DNA of 64,000 bases. It comes from RYN-230 sp963844695. Its GTDB lineage: Bacteria; Actinomycetota; Actinomycetes; Streptosporangiales; Streptosporangiaceae. The notes below the pieces were generated by a model. That model made no database searches. It was not told where the DNA came from and worked only from the letters and a program-made list of their open reading frames with translations. Within the stretch, counting starts at the first letter, position 1, and every line of letters starts with the position of its first letter. The position numbers were made by a program, and so were the translations under genes. Below, one piece after another: positions 25,639-36,782 of the stretch. The stretch lies in contig CAWJPL010000007.1 in assembly GCA_963844695.1 (NCBI GenBank), positions 1-64,000 of the forward strand, in the 5' to 3' direction.

Positions 25639-28103
25639 GTGCGGATAGTACTTAGCCTCGTCGTGCACGAGCTCCGGGCCCGGTGGCGGGGCTGGGCCGT
25701 CCTCGTCCTGCTGGTCGCGTTTGCGGGCGGCGCTGTCCTGGCCGCCGCCGCGGGGGCGCGGCGGACCGGCAGCGCCTACCCGCGCTACCTGCAGGCTTCG
25801 CACGCGTCCGACCTCTTGGTCTCGGTGGCGGGTACCGGCCTGACTGGCTACTACGCCGCGCTCGCCAGGCAGCCGGGGGTAGCCCTGGTCGCGCCCGGTG
25901 TCGGGCTGAATGTCCAGCCGGTGACGCGCACGGGGCGAGTAGATCTTGGGGCAGCCACGGAAGCACCGGCCGACAGCCGGCTCGGCAGCCAGCTGGACGC
26001 GCCGAAGGTGCTGGCCGGGCGGCTGCCCGGGCCAGGCAGCCCGGGCGAGGTCGCTGTGGACCAGATCGCAGCGGCTGCCCTGCACCTGCATGTTGGGAGC
26101 ACCCTGCCCATGGTGGCGCTGCCCGACACCGGCCTGCCCGGGTCAGGTGACTCCGGCGGGAAGCCGGTCCCGCTGCGCAAGCTTACCGAGCGGGTAGTCG
26201 GGATTATCGTCACCCGGGCCTCAGTGGACCCGGTCACCGACATCGACCAGATCCCGTTCATCCTGGCCAGCACCGCGCTCTGGCACCGGATCGGCCCGGG
26301 CTACCTGGCGTTCGACGGGGCATACGTGAAACTGCGGCCGGGTACCACCGCGGGCGACGTCACCCGCGAGGCACAGGCGCTGGCCCGCCGGTTCCCCAAG
26401 ACCGATGGACAGGCCTACGTGGCCGACGAGAGCACGCAGGTCGCGGCCATCGAGCAGGCCATCCACCCGGAAGCGATCGCGCTGGCCATCTTCGCACTGG
26501 TCCTGGCGTGCACCGCGCTGCTGATCGTCGGCCAGGCCGCGACCAGGCTGCTGCTCCAGGCCGGGTCCGGGAACCCCGTCCTCGCTGCGCTGGGGATGAC
26601 CCGCGGGCAGCTCACCGTGGCCGGGCTGATCGAGGTGGGGGCAGCGGGGACGGCCGGGGCGATCCTGGCGATGGGGGTGGCGATCGCGGTATCGCCGCTG
26701 ATGCCCATCGGGGCGGCACGGCTGGCCGAGCCGGCCCCGGGATCAGCGCCGACTGGCTGGTGCTGCCCATCGGCGCCGCGACGATCGTCGTGCTGCTGCT
26801 GGCCCGGGTCGCCTGGCCTGCCTGGCGGCTCGGCTCCACCCGGAGCGTTCGCGATCCGGGTGCGGCGGCGGCAGCGGCCGGACGGCGGGCGTGGCTCGCC
26901 GGACGGCTGGCCGCACTCGGCCTGCCGCTGACCGTGGCGGCGGGGGTGCGGCTTGCGCTGGAGCCTGGCCAGGGCCGGACAGCAGTGCCAGTACGCAGCG
27001 CACTGATAGGCACCACGCTGTCGGTTCTTGCGGTCACCGCAGCCTTCACCTTCGGTGCGAACCTGCTGCACCTGGTGCATACCCCGCGGCTCTACGGCCA
27101 GGCCTGGGACACCGAGATCGACCTTCAGTTCCAGGTCATCTCCCCGGCCCAGGCGCTGCAGCGATTCGGCACCAATCCGGGTGTCACCGGCTGGACCTAC
27201 GGTGACCACGGGATAATCGGCGTCAAAGGTCAGCTCATACCTGCGATAGGGCTGGCCCCGGGCCGCGGCCCGCTGATCTCCCCCACCCTGCTGGCCGGCC
27301 ATGCGCCGCGCACCAGCCACGAGATCGTACTTGGCACGTCGACCCTCCGCCGCCTCGGGCTGCATGTCGGACAGCAGGTCACGGTCACCGTCAGCGGGCA
27401 CCCGACGCCGGACCGCATCGTGGGCAGCGCGGTATTCCCGAACTTCGGCCAGGGCAGCTTCACACCGACCGATCTCGGCGAGGGCGCCGAGACCACGGCA
27501 CCAGTGCTCCGCCCGCAGGCCGTACCCACCGGTGGCCTGGCTGGATATGAGTTCGTGCTGTTGCGTTTCACCCACGGCCCGGGCCGGGCAGCGGCCCTGA
27601 CCCGGTTCCGCCGCTCGATGACTCATTTCTGCTCGGAGATTCAGCAATCGACTTGCGCGGAGCCCCGCCAGCGGCCGAACGGCGTGACCAACTACGCGCG
27701 CATCGACGGCACTCCCGAGGTGCTCGCCGCGCTGCTCGCCGCGCTCGGCGTGGCCGTGCTCGGCCAGTTGGTCGTCATATCCAGCCGGCGCAGGCGCCAT
27801 GACTTCGCCATCCTGAAGGCGCTGGGCCTGCTCCGCCGCCAGGTCAGCGAGATCGCCGCCTGGCAGGTGAGCTCCCTGGCCGGGCTCGCCCTGCTGATCG
27901 GGCTGCCGCTGGGGGTGGCGGCGGGCCGGTGGAGCTGGCAGTTGTTCGGGAACGGTCTCGGCATCCCGCCCGATGCCATCGTGCCCGTCCCGCTGGTGCT
28001 GCTGATGGTGCCGGCGGTGATTCTCATCGCTAATGCGGTGGCGTTGTGGCCCGGCCGGTCCGCCGCCCGGGTCACCCCAGCGCAGGTGCTGCGCACCGAA
28101 TAA
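25639..28103 (+). CDS. FtsX-like ABC permease, subfamily B (P3), frameshifted
   Basis: An 820-residue paralogue of P2 with the same architecture (RWRGWAVLVLLVAFAGGAVL; AIALAIFALVLACTALLIVG; RRRRHDFAILKALGLLRRQV) and end (TPAQVLRTE). The reading breaks near 26740. P2 has EPDPGVSADWLVL at this point; here GAGCCGGCCCCGGGATCAGC lacks one base, and adding a G to the GGG run restores EPAPGISADWLVL. That is what a homopolymer miscount looks like. It starts at GTG 25639 after GGGGGTGAGG. It is followed after 17 bases by an ABC ATPase with its own AAGGAGG, so the three genes 25639-29618 probably form one operon. Confidence 0.88.
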
Positions 28104-28120
28104 GTAAGGAGGCTGCGCTG

Positions 28121-28744
28121 ATGAACGTGCTCGAAGCGCAGGGAATCCGCAAGTCCTACCGGCGGCACCAGGTGCTGACCGGGGTGGACCTGGCCGTCGC
28201 GGCCGGGGAGATGGTCGCGGTGGTCGGTGAGAACGGCAGCGGGAAATCCACGCTGCTCCGCATCCTGGCCGGCGATCTCAGGCCGGACGCGGGCCGGGTG
28301 CTGGCCACCGGCCGGACAGGCTACTGCCCGCAGGCCGTGGTGCTGGACGACGCGCTGACCGTGGACCAGCACATCCGCTACTTCCAGGCCGCCTACCGGA
28401 TCCCCGCCGCGGAGCGGGCCGGGGCCCTGATCAGCCGGCTCGGCTACGACGCTTCCCGTCACCAGCCGGCCGGCACCCTGTCCGGGGGGACCAGGCAGAA
28501 GCTCAGCCTGACCCTGGCCCTGCTGCACGAGCCCGCGCTGCTCCTGCTCGACGAGCCGTATCAGGGCTTCGACTGGGAGACCTACCTGGCCTTCTGGGAC
28601 CTGGCCGGCGAGCTGCGGGCCGCGGGCACGGCCATCCTCGTCATCACCCACCTGGTGTTCGAGCAGGAGCGGTTCGACCGGATCTGCCATCTGACGGCCG
28701 GACGGATCGAGGAAGGGGCGGACCGCCATGCGCCAGCAGCTTGA
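28121..28744 (+). CDS. ABC transporter ATP-binding protein (ABC-2/CcmA type)
   Basis: A 207-residue ATPase: Walker A GENGSGKST, signature LSGGTRQKLSLTLALL, Walker B ALLLLDEPYQGFDW and H-loop LVITHLVFEQERFDRI. The Walker B aspartate is followed by EPYQG rather than EPTxG, seen in small drug/ABC-2-type exporters. The start at ATG 28121 has a strong AAGGAGG 7 bases upstream. Its 3' end overlaps the membrane protein gene by 17 bases, so those two form an exporter pair distinct from the FtsX permeases. At 207 residues it is a minimal ATPase without accessory domain. Confidence 0.9.
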   Translation: MNVLEAQGIRKSYRRHQVLTGVDLAVAAGEMVAVVGENGSGKSTLLRILAGDLRPDAGRVLATGRTGYCPQAVVLDDALTVDQHIRYFQAAYRIPAAERAGALISRLGYDASRHQPAGTLSGGTRQKLSLTLALLHEPALLLLDEPYQGFDWETYLAFWDLAGELRAAGTAILVITHLVFEQERFDRICHLTAGRIEEGADRHAPAA

Positions 28745-29618
28745 GGTCGCCATCCGGCACAGCCTGGCCGCCCAGGCCCGCAACCGGCTGGCCTGGATCC
28801 TGCTCGTCGTCTTCGTCCCCGGCTGGTACCTGCTGATCGGCTCGATGATCCCGCACCGAGGTGCGACGTTCATACTTCGCTCTAACGGAACCCGGCTGGT
28901 GGTTGACGGCCACGACCTCACCCTGATCACGGCAGGCCTGAGCGCCATCACGCTCATCGCGGGCTTCGTCGTGTTCGCGGCCACCCGCCGGGCCATCCCC
29001 TTCGACCGGCGTCTCATCCTGTCCGGGTACCGGCCTGCCGCGCTGATCACGGCCAAGACGGTCGCGGCCCTCGCCGTCGCGGCGGCGGTGGGCGGCTATG
29101 CCGCCGTCGTGATCCTGGCCTTCTGGCAGCCGTCCGGACTGTGGAGCGTCGCGGTGGCCTTCATCCTGGCCGCGGCCAGCTACGCCGCCCTGGGCCTGCT
29201 GGTCGGGGTGCTGGTCCGCGGAGACCTGGAAGGGTTCTTCCTCATCATCATGACCGCCCTGCTGGACACGTTCCTGGAAAACCCGGTGGACAACCCGCTG
29301 GCGAACAAGCCGATCCTGGAGCTCTTCCCGTCCTACGGACCGACCCAGTTCGCCGCCGCGGGTGCCTTCCACCACCAGGTGCTGCCCACCATGGCGGCGC
29401 TGTCGCTCACCTGGACAGCCGTCTTCGCCCTGCTCGGGCTGGCCGTACTCCGGCTGCGCATGCCGCGCTACTCGCTGCGCAGCACGTGGGCCGGGCGGCT
29501 GCGGACCGCGGCTTCGCCGGGCAGCGTGGCGATCACCACCGCGGCGGCCAGCCAGCCGGCCGCCATCACCGACAGTTCCGCAGACGGCACCGCCAGGACC
29601 GGGATAATGCCCAGCTGA
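28728..29618 (+). CDS. ABC-2-type membrane subunit
   Basis: A 296-residue protein with about six helices: RLAWILLVVFVPGWYLLIGS, TAGLSAITLIAGFVVFAATR, ALITAKTVAALAVAAAVGGY, SVAVAFILAAASYAALGLLV, the EGFFLIIMTALLDTFLENPV region, and MAALSLTWTAVFALLGLAVL. The conserved stretch ELFPSYGPTQFAAAGAF is seen in uncharacterised actinobacterial exporters. The last 50 residues (after RLRMPRYS) have low-complexity composition and are read from DNA that also encodes the end of the convergent P4 permease, so the true end may be near 29470 with a lost stop. Partner of the preceding ATPase. Substrate unknown. Confidence 0.75.
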   Translation: MRQQLEVAIRHSLAAQARNRLAWILLVVFVPGWYLLIGSMIPHRGATFILRSNGTRLVVDGHDLTLITAGLSAITLIAGFVVFAATRRAIPFDRRLILSGYRPAALITAKTVAALAVAAAVGGYAAVVILAFWQPSGLWSVAVAFILAAASYAALGLLVGVLVRGDLEGFFLIIMTALLDTFLENPVDNPLANKPILELFPSYGPTQFAAAGAFHHQVLPTMAALSLTWTAVFALLGLAVLRLRMPRYSLRSTWAGRLRTAASPGSVAITTAAASQPAAITDSSADGTARTGIMPS

Positions 29619-31828
29619 TGCGCGAAGATCAGCCAGCCCAGCCGCCCGCAGACGATCCCGGCCGGGACGCCGATCACCAGCGCCAGCCCGGCCAGCGTGA
29701 CCGCCTGCCAGCCGAGCGTGCGCCGGGCCTGCCCTGAGGTGAAGCCGAGTACCCGGAGGATGGCGAAATCACGCTGCCGCCGCCGGACCGAGGTGAACAG
29801 CAGATGGCCGATGGTCAGCAGCGCCACCGCGCCGAGCCCGGCCCCGAGCACCTGCGGCAGGTCCTGCACCTGGCCGAAGTTGAGCAGGTCGGTCGGGGTG
29901 GCCGGGCCGTCGATCGCGAACGGGCCGCTCCGGGCCAGCCGCGCGCTGAGCGAGCGGCGGCCGGCCTGCGCCGTGACACCGGGGCGGAACCGGACGAAGA
30001 TCGTGTCGGCCGGCGGGACCGCACCCTTCGCGGGCAGCAGGTAATGCAGGGCCCCGGGAGTCACCGCCGCACCGGCCCCCAGGTCAAGGCCGTCGCTCAG
30101 GGTCGGGAACACGGTGGTCCCGACGATGGTCATCGGGTGGGCGCGGCCACCCGCCACCGAGACCTGGATGGTGCGGCCGATGCTCGTGTGCGCCTGCCGC
30201 AGGGTCCGCGCGCCGAGCGCGATCTCCCGGCTGGTCCTGGGCAGGCGGCCGGTCACCGGAGCCGGGACGAACGACGCGCCGCCCGGCAGGGGCAGCACGA
30301 TCGCGTCCGCCTGGGCCGGCCCGATCAGCAGCGGCGCCCCGGACCAGGCGGTGGTCCACGCCGCGACCTGCCGGTCGCGGCGGACCGTGGCCAGCGCGGG
30401 GCCGAGACCGCCCCCGGCCGGGTTGCTGATCATGGCGTCCCAGGTGACGCCGTAGAGGGCAGGTGAGGCGAGCAGGTAGCTGAGGCTGCCAGCGAACACG
30501 ATCGCCGCGCTGAGCGCGGCCACGCCCAGGGTGGCGCTGGCGATCGCGCTGCGCACCGGCACCGCCGACCGGCCCGCCCCCCGCTGCAGCGCGAACCGCA
30601 GTCCCATGGCCAGCGGGACCGGCCCGGCCGCCGCCATCCGGGAGATCATGGCGGGCTGCGGCGGGGCCGGCCCGGACGGCCGGCCGAGCGGTCCCTGGGC
30701 CGCGGCCCGCCATCCCGGCCACGCCGTGCAGGCCACGGTGACCACGATGGCGGCGGCCACCCCGGCCGCCAGGACCAGGCCATCCGCGTCGATCCCGGGG
30801 TGCGGCTCGGCCACCCGGGCCAGGCCCACCGGCAGCAGCGGGGAGAGGGCAACGCCCACCGCCGCGGCCGCCGCCCCGCCCGCCGCGCCGATCACGGCGG
30901 CGCGGCCCAGACAGGCGGCCAGCAACTGGGCCCGGCTCATCCCGAGCGCCCGCAGAGTGCCGAAGTCGGCGGCCTCGAGGAAGGTCAGCCGGGCCAGCAG
31001 CTGGCCCAGGATGAGCAGGCCGATGACGCCGAACAGCGCGGCCAGCAGCCACAAGGCCACGGCCTCGGGGCGGATCGAGCGTTCGGTGTTCACCGACTGC
31101 GTGGAGAGCAGTTCGGCCTGCGCGAACTTGCCGTGGGTGCCGCGGCTCAGCTCGCGCCGCACCGCAGGCCAGTCCCGGCTGCCCCCGCGGAACCGCAGCG
31201 CCACCATCACGAACCCGCTCAGGGCCGGATGCTCCCGGTAGAAGGCGGGAGTACCCCACACGAAGTACGAGCCATTGCCCGGCTGCGGCGGGAACTCGGC
31301 CTGCGCGGCGTCGATCCCGGCGATGTGGAACACGAACGGCACCGGGCGTCCTGCCGCAGTCTTCAGCACGAGCCGCAGTGATCCGCCGGCCCGCAGGTGA
31401 AGCCGCTGGGCCAGGGTGAACGACACGTTGACCTCGCCGGCCCGGCTGGGGTCGGCCAGGCGGCCGGACAGGATCTTCCGGCCCCAGAAGTGGCCCGGGA
31501 TCGCGCCGGTGGCCGGGCTGAGGAACTGGACGACGCCGGGCGACGCGCCGAACGACTTGATCACGGTCGCGTTCTCGGCCTGGGGCAGGCGCAGCACGGC
31601 GGCGGGTGAGAGCCGGGCGAAGTTGGGCAGGAACGGCTGGGTGAACACGAGCGCGTCCGGGGCCTTGCCCCAGTCCAGGAAGCGGGCGTAGGCGGAACCG
31701 GTCCGGCGTGCCCCGGCCGCGGCCGTCACCACCCCGCCGGTGAAGACCCCGACGATCAAGGCCAGCGAGAGCCAGGCCCGCCAGCGCCGCCGGGACTCCG
31801 ACCGGAGAAACAGCCAGATCGCCGTCAC
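29468..31828 (-). CDS. FtsX-like ABC permease, subfamily A (P4)
   Basis: An intact 786-residue permease. It begins MTAIWLFLRSESRRRWRAWL followed by SLALIVGVFTGGVVTAAAGA, has a large extracytoplasmic domain, middle helices at EAVALWLLAALFGVIGLLIL and DFGTLRALGMSRAQLLAACL, a second unit from RSAVPVRSAIASATLGVAAL, and a C-terminal unit with RRRQRDFAILRVLGFTSGQA. It ends RPAHVLRSE. P1 is its nearest relative here. It is the last gene of the four-permease minus-strand operon P7-P6-P5-P4 and starts 22 bases after the P5 stop. Its 3' end overlaps the convergent ABC-2 subunit reading by about 150 bases. Confidence 0.92.
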   Translation of the reverse strand: MTAIWLFLRSESRRRWRAWLSLALIVGVFTGGVVTAAAGARRTGSAYARFLDWGKAPDALVFTQPFLPNFARLSPAAVLRLPQAENATVIKSFGASPGVVQFLSPATGAIPGHFWGRKILSGRLADPSRAGEVNVSFTLAQRLHLRAGGSLRLVLKTAAGRPVPFVFHIAGIDAAQAEFPPQPGNGSYFVWGTPAFYREHPALSGFVMVALRFRGGSRDWPAVRRELSRGTHGKFAQAELLSTQSVNTERSIRPEAVALWLLAALFGVIGLLILGQLLARLTFLEAADFGTLRALGMSRAQLLAACLGRAAVIGAAGGAAAAAVGVALSPLLPVGLARVAEPHPGIDADGLVLAAGVAAAIVVTVACTAWPGWRAAAQGPLGRPSGPAPPQPAMISRMAAAGPVPLAMGLRFALQRGAGRSAVPVRSAIASATLGVAALSAAIVFAGSLSYLLASPALYGVTWDAMISNPAGGGLGPALATVRRDRQVAAWTTAWSGAPLLIGPAQADAIVLPLPGGASFVPAPVTGRLPRTSREIALGARTLRQAHTSIGRTIQVSVAGGRAHPMTIVGTTVFPTLSDGLDLGAGAAVTPGALHYLLPAKGAVPPADTIFVRFRPGVTAQAGRRSLSARLARSGPFAIDGPATPTDLLNFGQVQDLPQVLGAGLGAVALLTIGHLLFTSVRRRQRDFAILRVLGFTSGQARRTLGWQAVTLAGLALVIGVPAGIVCGRLGWLIFAHQLGIIPVLAVPSAELSVMAAGWLAAAVVIATLPGEAAVRSRPAHVLRSE

Positions 31829-31850
31829 CGGCCGCCATCTCCCGCGCTCA

Positions 31851-34329
31851 TCATTCCGCCCTCAGCACCGCTGCTGGCCTCACCCTGGCCGCCGCCCGGG
31901 CCGGCCAGGCGGCGATCAGGATAGCCAGCAGCCAGGTGACTGGGACGGTCAGCAGCACCAGGAGCACCGGGACATCGGCGCCCCCGGCCACGCCCAGCGC
32001 ACCAGCGAACAGCGCCCAGGACCAGCGGCCGGCCAGCAGGCCGAGCGGCAGCCCGGCCAGCATGGCCGCGGCGGCCAGCGCAGTCGCCTCCCAGCCCACC
32101 ACCCAGAGCAACTGGGCACGGCGCAGCCCGAGCGTCTTGAGGATGGCCAGCTCGCGGCGCCGCCGGCGGACGCTGGTGACCAGCAAATGGGTGAACGTGC
32201 CGACCGCGAGCAGGGCCAGCACGGCGCAGAGGGCCAGCGGCGTGTCCCGGACGGCTGCGTAGTCGCGGATGTCGCCCGGCCGCTGATCGGCGTTCACCAA
32301 GCAGATTCCCGGCGGGCACCCGTTGCGGGTGACGATGGCCTGCAGCCGCGCCGCGGCCGCGCCCAGGCCGGTACCGGGGCGATAGCGGATGAGGACGAAG
32401 TTGTAGCAGGTGCGGCCGGGGGCGCAGACAGGAGGGCTCGGCTCCGAGAGCACCCGCGCGGTGACGGCCGCCCCGGTGCCAAGGTCGGTGGCGGCGGAAG
32501 TGGCCTGGCTGAACTGCGCAAGCGTGGCGACGCCCGTGATCAGCATCCTCCGGCTGGTTCCGTTGATGCTGACCGGGACCGTCTGGCCGACGTGCCGGTG
32601 CAGGGCGCGCAGAGTCCGCTCACCGAGCACGACCTGGCCGGGACCGGACGGCGGGTGACCGGCCAGCAGGGTGAGGAAACCGCGTCCGTGCAGCGGATCG
32701 ATGCCGATCGCCGGGACGGCCTGGCCCCCGATGTCCAGCTGCCCGTAGTCGCCGCCCGCATATCCGCGGACGGCGGGCTGGGCCGCCATGACCCTGCTGA
32801 TCATCGCAGCGGGCGCGCCAGCGAACTGCAGGTCGAGCTCCTGGTTCCAGTCTTGCCCGTACCGGTGGGGGGTGCTGACCAGGGTGATCAGGCTGGCCCC
32901 GAAGACCAGGGCCGCCAGCAGCGACGCCAGAGTCGCTGCCGTCACCGCGAGCGAGCTGCGTACCGGGACGGCACTACGGCCGCGGCCGGGCTCGAACGCC
33001 ATTCGTACCCCGATGCCGCCGGTCACCGACCCGGCCACGGCCAGGGCCTGGGCCAGCCGGGAACCGCGGAGCCGCCGGCCCGGCCCGCCCACGCCCACCG
33101 GGCCGTGCGTGCGCCCGGCCACGCGCCAGGCCACCGGGGACAGCAACACCAGCGGTGCGATCGCGATGACCGCCAGACCGGTGCCCAGGATGGCCAGGTT
33201 GACCTCGACGCCGGGGCTCGGCTCAGCCAGCCGGGCAGGCCCGATGGGCATCAGCGGCGACGCCGCGACTGCGATGGCCACGGCGAAGCCAGCACCGCCA
33301 CCCGTCACCGCGCCGGCCCGGGCCAGAAACAGCGCAGCCAGCCTGGCCCTGGTCATCCCGAGGGCGCCCAGAATGGGAAACTCCGCCGAATCCAGGATGA
33401 GCTGGCGGCCAATGAGCTGGCCGAGTACCACGAGCGCGAGAATCGCGGCCAGCGCAGCGAACACGGCCAGGCTGATCGCCTCCGGGCGGATCGCCTGCTC
33501 CGTCGCACCCGTCTGCCCGGCCAGGTTCGTGAAGCTGAGCGAGCCGGCGGACGGGTAACGTCTGGCCAGCGCGCGGGCCGCGGCGGTGAACGAGACGAGG
33601 CTCACGCCCGGCCGCAGCCGCACGTTTGCCGCATCACCAGGGCCAAACCGGCGACCCGCACCAGTCCGCCAGAATCCGGGACTCAGCAGCACCCGCGGCG
33701 CGCCGCCCAGGCCAGGCGCGGGCACCACCTGGTCATCGAAGGCGGCGACCGCCGATACCCGGAAGGACAACGGGACCGCCCGGCCCTGGACCGGGCTGGC
33801 CGGTGCGGCCGGGCATACCTTCGCCGTGCTTGGCACACCGAGCAGGTGCAGCGTGCTGCCCGGCCGCAGCCGTCTGACTCACGGCCAGCTGCTGGTCGAT
33901 CATGACAGCGGCCGGGTCGGCCGGGGGCGGGCGCCGCCCGGCCAGGATTCGCACCCGGTCCGTGGTCCGCCCGAGCGTGCCGTCCGGGCTGGCGACCGCT
34001 TCCAGCTGCCCAGCTGGCGTGCCGCCACCGCCTGGGACGGCCAGCTCATAGACGACCTCGGTGGACATCGACGCGACCTGCGGCAGCCGGGCGAGTGCGG
34101 CATAGAAACCGCCCAGGCCGACGCAGCCGGGGATGACCTGAACGTTGGCGGCGTTGCTCCAGCGCAGCAGCCGCGGGTAGGCGGTGGCGGTGCGGCGGGC
34201 GCCATCCGCTGCGGTCAGCGCTATCCCGCCGATCAGGCCAAGGAGCAGCGCCAGCCCGAGCGCCGCCCGCCAGCGCTGCCTCAGCCAGGAGCGGAAGAGG
34301 AACGCGATGCTTCTCATGTCGCGGGCCAT
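31851..34329 (-). CDS. FtsX-like ABC permease, subfamily C (P5), frameshifted
   Basis: About 826 residues. The N-terminus is FLFRSWLRQRWRAALGLALL and TAADGARRTATAYPRLLRWS; the rest, in a second frame from about 33880, continues LRPGSTLHLLGVPSTAKVCP. Later parts are AISLAVFAALAAILALVVLG, DSAEFPILGALGMTRARLAA, a second unit SAVPVRSSLAVTAATLASLL and the C-terminal RRRRRELAILKTLGLRRAQL. It ends RPAAVLRAE. The start could be 34329 or ATG 34317 (RSIAFLFRS). It lies 3 bases after the P6 stop. Subfamily C members share a cysteine-containing pattern near the last extracytoplasmic domain (CAPGRTCYNFVLIRYRPGTG; GCPPGICLV), absent from subfamily A. Confidence 0.85.
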
Positions 34330-34332
34330 CCG

Positions 34333-36782
34333 CTACTCCGCCCGCAGCACGGTGGCGGGCCTGATCCGGGCCGCCGCACGTCCCGGCCAGGCGGCGATCA
34401 GCGCGGCAGCGCCACGGCCGTGACCGGGATGGTGAGCAGTACGAGCGCGTACCGGGATGCTCGCGGCGGGGGCCAGCCCGGCGGACGAGGCGAACAGCGC
34501 CCAGGCCCAGCGCCCGGCCAGCAGGCCGAGCGGCACGCCGATCAGCAGGGCGACCCCGGCCAGGCTGAGCGCCTGCCATTCCACCACGCTCAGCACCTGG
34601 CGCCGCACCAGGCCGAGGGTCTTGAGCAGGGCCAGGTCGCGGCGCCGCCGCCGCACCGCGGTGACGAGCACGTGGGCGAGCGTGCCCACTGCGAGCAGGG
34701 CCAGGACGCCGCCCAGGATCAGGGGGGTGTCGCGGACCCTGGAGAAGTTGCGGATGTCGTCCGGGCGCTGGTCGTTGACCACGACACAGGATCCGGGCGG
34801 GCACCCCGCGCGGGTGGCGAGCGTGATCAGCCGGGCCGCGGCGGCCCGCAGGTCAGTGCCGGGGCGGTAGCGCAGCAACGCAAAGCTGAAACACGTCCGG
34901 GGCCGGGGGCAGCCGGTCTCCGGTTCCGGCTGGGACAGCACCGGGGCGGGCAGCACTGCGCCGTTCCCCAGATCGGTGGATTCGAAGCCGCCCCGGCTGA
35001 AGGCGGCGAACACCGCGGTGCCGGTGATGAGCATCGGGCGCGTCACCCCGTTCACCTGGACCGCGATCCGCTGTCCTATCCGGCGGTGCAGGGTCCGCAG
35101 GGTCTGCGCGCCCAGGGCGATTTCGTCCCGGCGGGCGGGCGGGCGGCCAGCCAGCAGCGAGAGGAAGTTCCGGCCGCGCACCGGGGCGACGCCGATGGCG
35201 GGCACGATGGTGCCCTGCACGGTGATCTCACCGTAGTTGCCGATCGCATAGCTGGCCAGGCCCGGCTGCCGGGCCAGGATGCCGGACAGCAACGGCCCAG
35301 GCACGGCCCCGAACCCCAGATCCAGCTCCTGCTGCCAGCGCTGCCCGTACAGGCGCGGGGTGGAGACCAGGTGAATCAGGCTGGCCCCGAAGACCAGGGC
35401 GGCGACCACGGACGTGACCGCCACGATCGTGCCCGCGAGCGCGCTGCGGACCGGCACGGCGGTCCGGCCGTGTCCCGGCTCGAACGCCATCCGCACGCCG
35501 ATGCTGCCCGGCACCGACCCGAGCCGGCCGAGGGCCATGCCGAGCCGGGAAGCCTCCGCCGGACCGGCCGGGTCAGGCCGGGGTCTCGCGGCCTGGGCGG
35601 CGTTCCGCCAGATCACGGCGGCCAGCAACAGCAGCGGCAGACCGGCGATGAGGGCCAGGCCCGCGCCGAGGACGGCCAGGTTCACGTCCATCCCCGGGTG
35701 CGGCTCGGCCAGGCGGGCCGGCCCGATCGGCATCAGCGGTGAGGCCGCGATGGCGATGACCACGGCCAGCACCGCCCCGGCCGCGGTCACCAGCGCCAGC
35801 CGGGCCAGGGACAGGGCCGCGAGCGTGGTCCGGCTCATGCCCAGGGCGCTCAGCACCGGGTACTCGGCCGAATCCAGGCTGAGCTGGCGGCTGAGCAGCT
35901 GGCCGATGACGGCCAGCGCGATCAGGGCCATCAGCGCGGCGAACAGGGCCAGGGCGACGGCCTGCGGGCGGATGGCCCGCTGGGTGGCGGCCGCCTCGTC
36001 GCTGCAGGCTGACCACGATCACCCCTCTGGTGGCGGGGTAGCGTCCGGCCAGCGCCGCCGCGGCATGCGCGAACGACGCCACGCTCACGCCAGGCCGCAG
36101 CCGGACCCCGGCCTGGCTGCCATAGGTCGAGTCCCGGGCCGCGGCGCTGCGGTAGAACGCCGGGCTGAGCAGCACGGTCGGTTCGGCGTTGACCTTGGTC
36201 GCGGGCACGATCTGGCTGTCGAAGACCGCGATGCCGGTGACCCGGAACGACATGGCACGGGCCCGGCCCAGATCGGGGATGCCGTCCTTGGTGTTCGGGA
36301 TCATGAGCAGGTGCAGCGTGCCGCCGGGCCGCAGCTGCTCGCGGGCGGCCAGGTCCTGGTCGACCACGGCGGTGTCCGGCCGGGCCGGATCGGGGAGCTG
36401 GCCGGCCAGCATCTTCAGCCGGTCGCCGGTGCGTCCCATCGAGCCGTCCGGGCTGGAGAACGTCTCGACCAGCACGGACGGGCGGCCCGTGGCGGACCGG
36501 CAGGGTGAAGTCGAACAGGCCCTGGGCCGACACCGCCGTCACCTGCGGGAGGCGCCGGAGCGCGGCGAAGAACGCGGGGACCGGCGCGCTCTTCACGATG
36601 ACGTTGACCTGGGCCGCGTTGGCCCAGCGCAGCAGCCGGGGGTAGGCGGTGTCGGTGCGTGCCGCCCCGGCGGCGGCGGTCAGCACCACCCCGCCGGTGA
36701 CCCCGAGCAGCAACGCCAGCATCAGCATCGGCCGCCAGCCGCGGCGCAGTTCGGCGCGCAGGGTCAGCCGGAGCGCCCCCAT
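34333..36782 (-). CDS. FtsX-like ABC permease, subfamily C (P6), several frameshifts
   Basis: The reconstructed product (~815 residues) starts MGALRLTLRAELRRGWRPML, then LALLLGVTGGVVLTAAAGAA. It changes frame near 36490 (before SVLVETFSSPDGSMGRTGDR), near 36000 (into QRAIRPQAVALALFAALMAL), and has a compensated pair near 34400-34450 (IPVRARTAHHPGHGRGAAAL replaces a hydrophobic helix). The remaining helices and RRRRRDLALLKTLGLVRRQV are well kept. It ends RPATVLRAE. The ATG at 36782 shares its A with the TGA of P7, so translation is coupled. The number of breaks makes this the most damaged permease; either decay or poor consensus. Confidence 0.8.
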
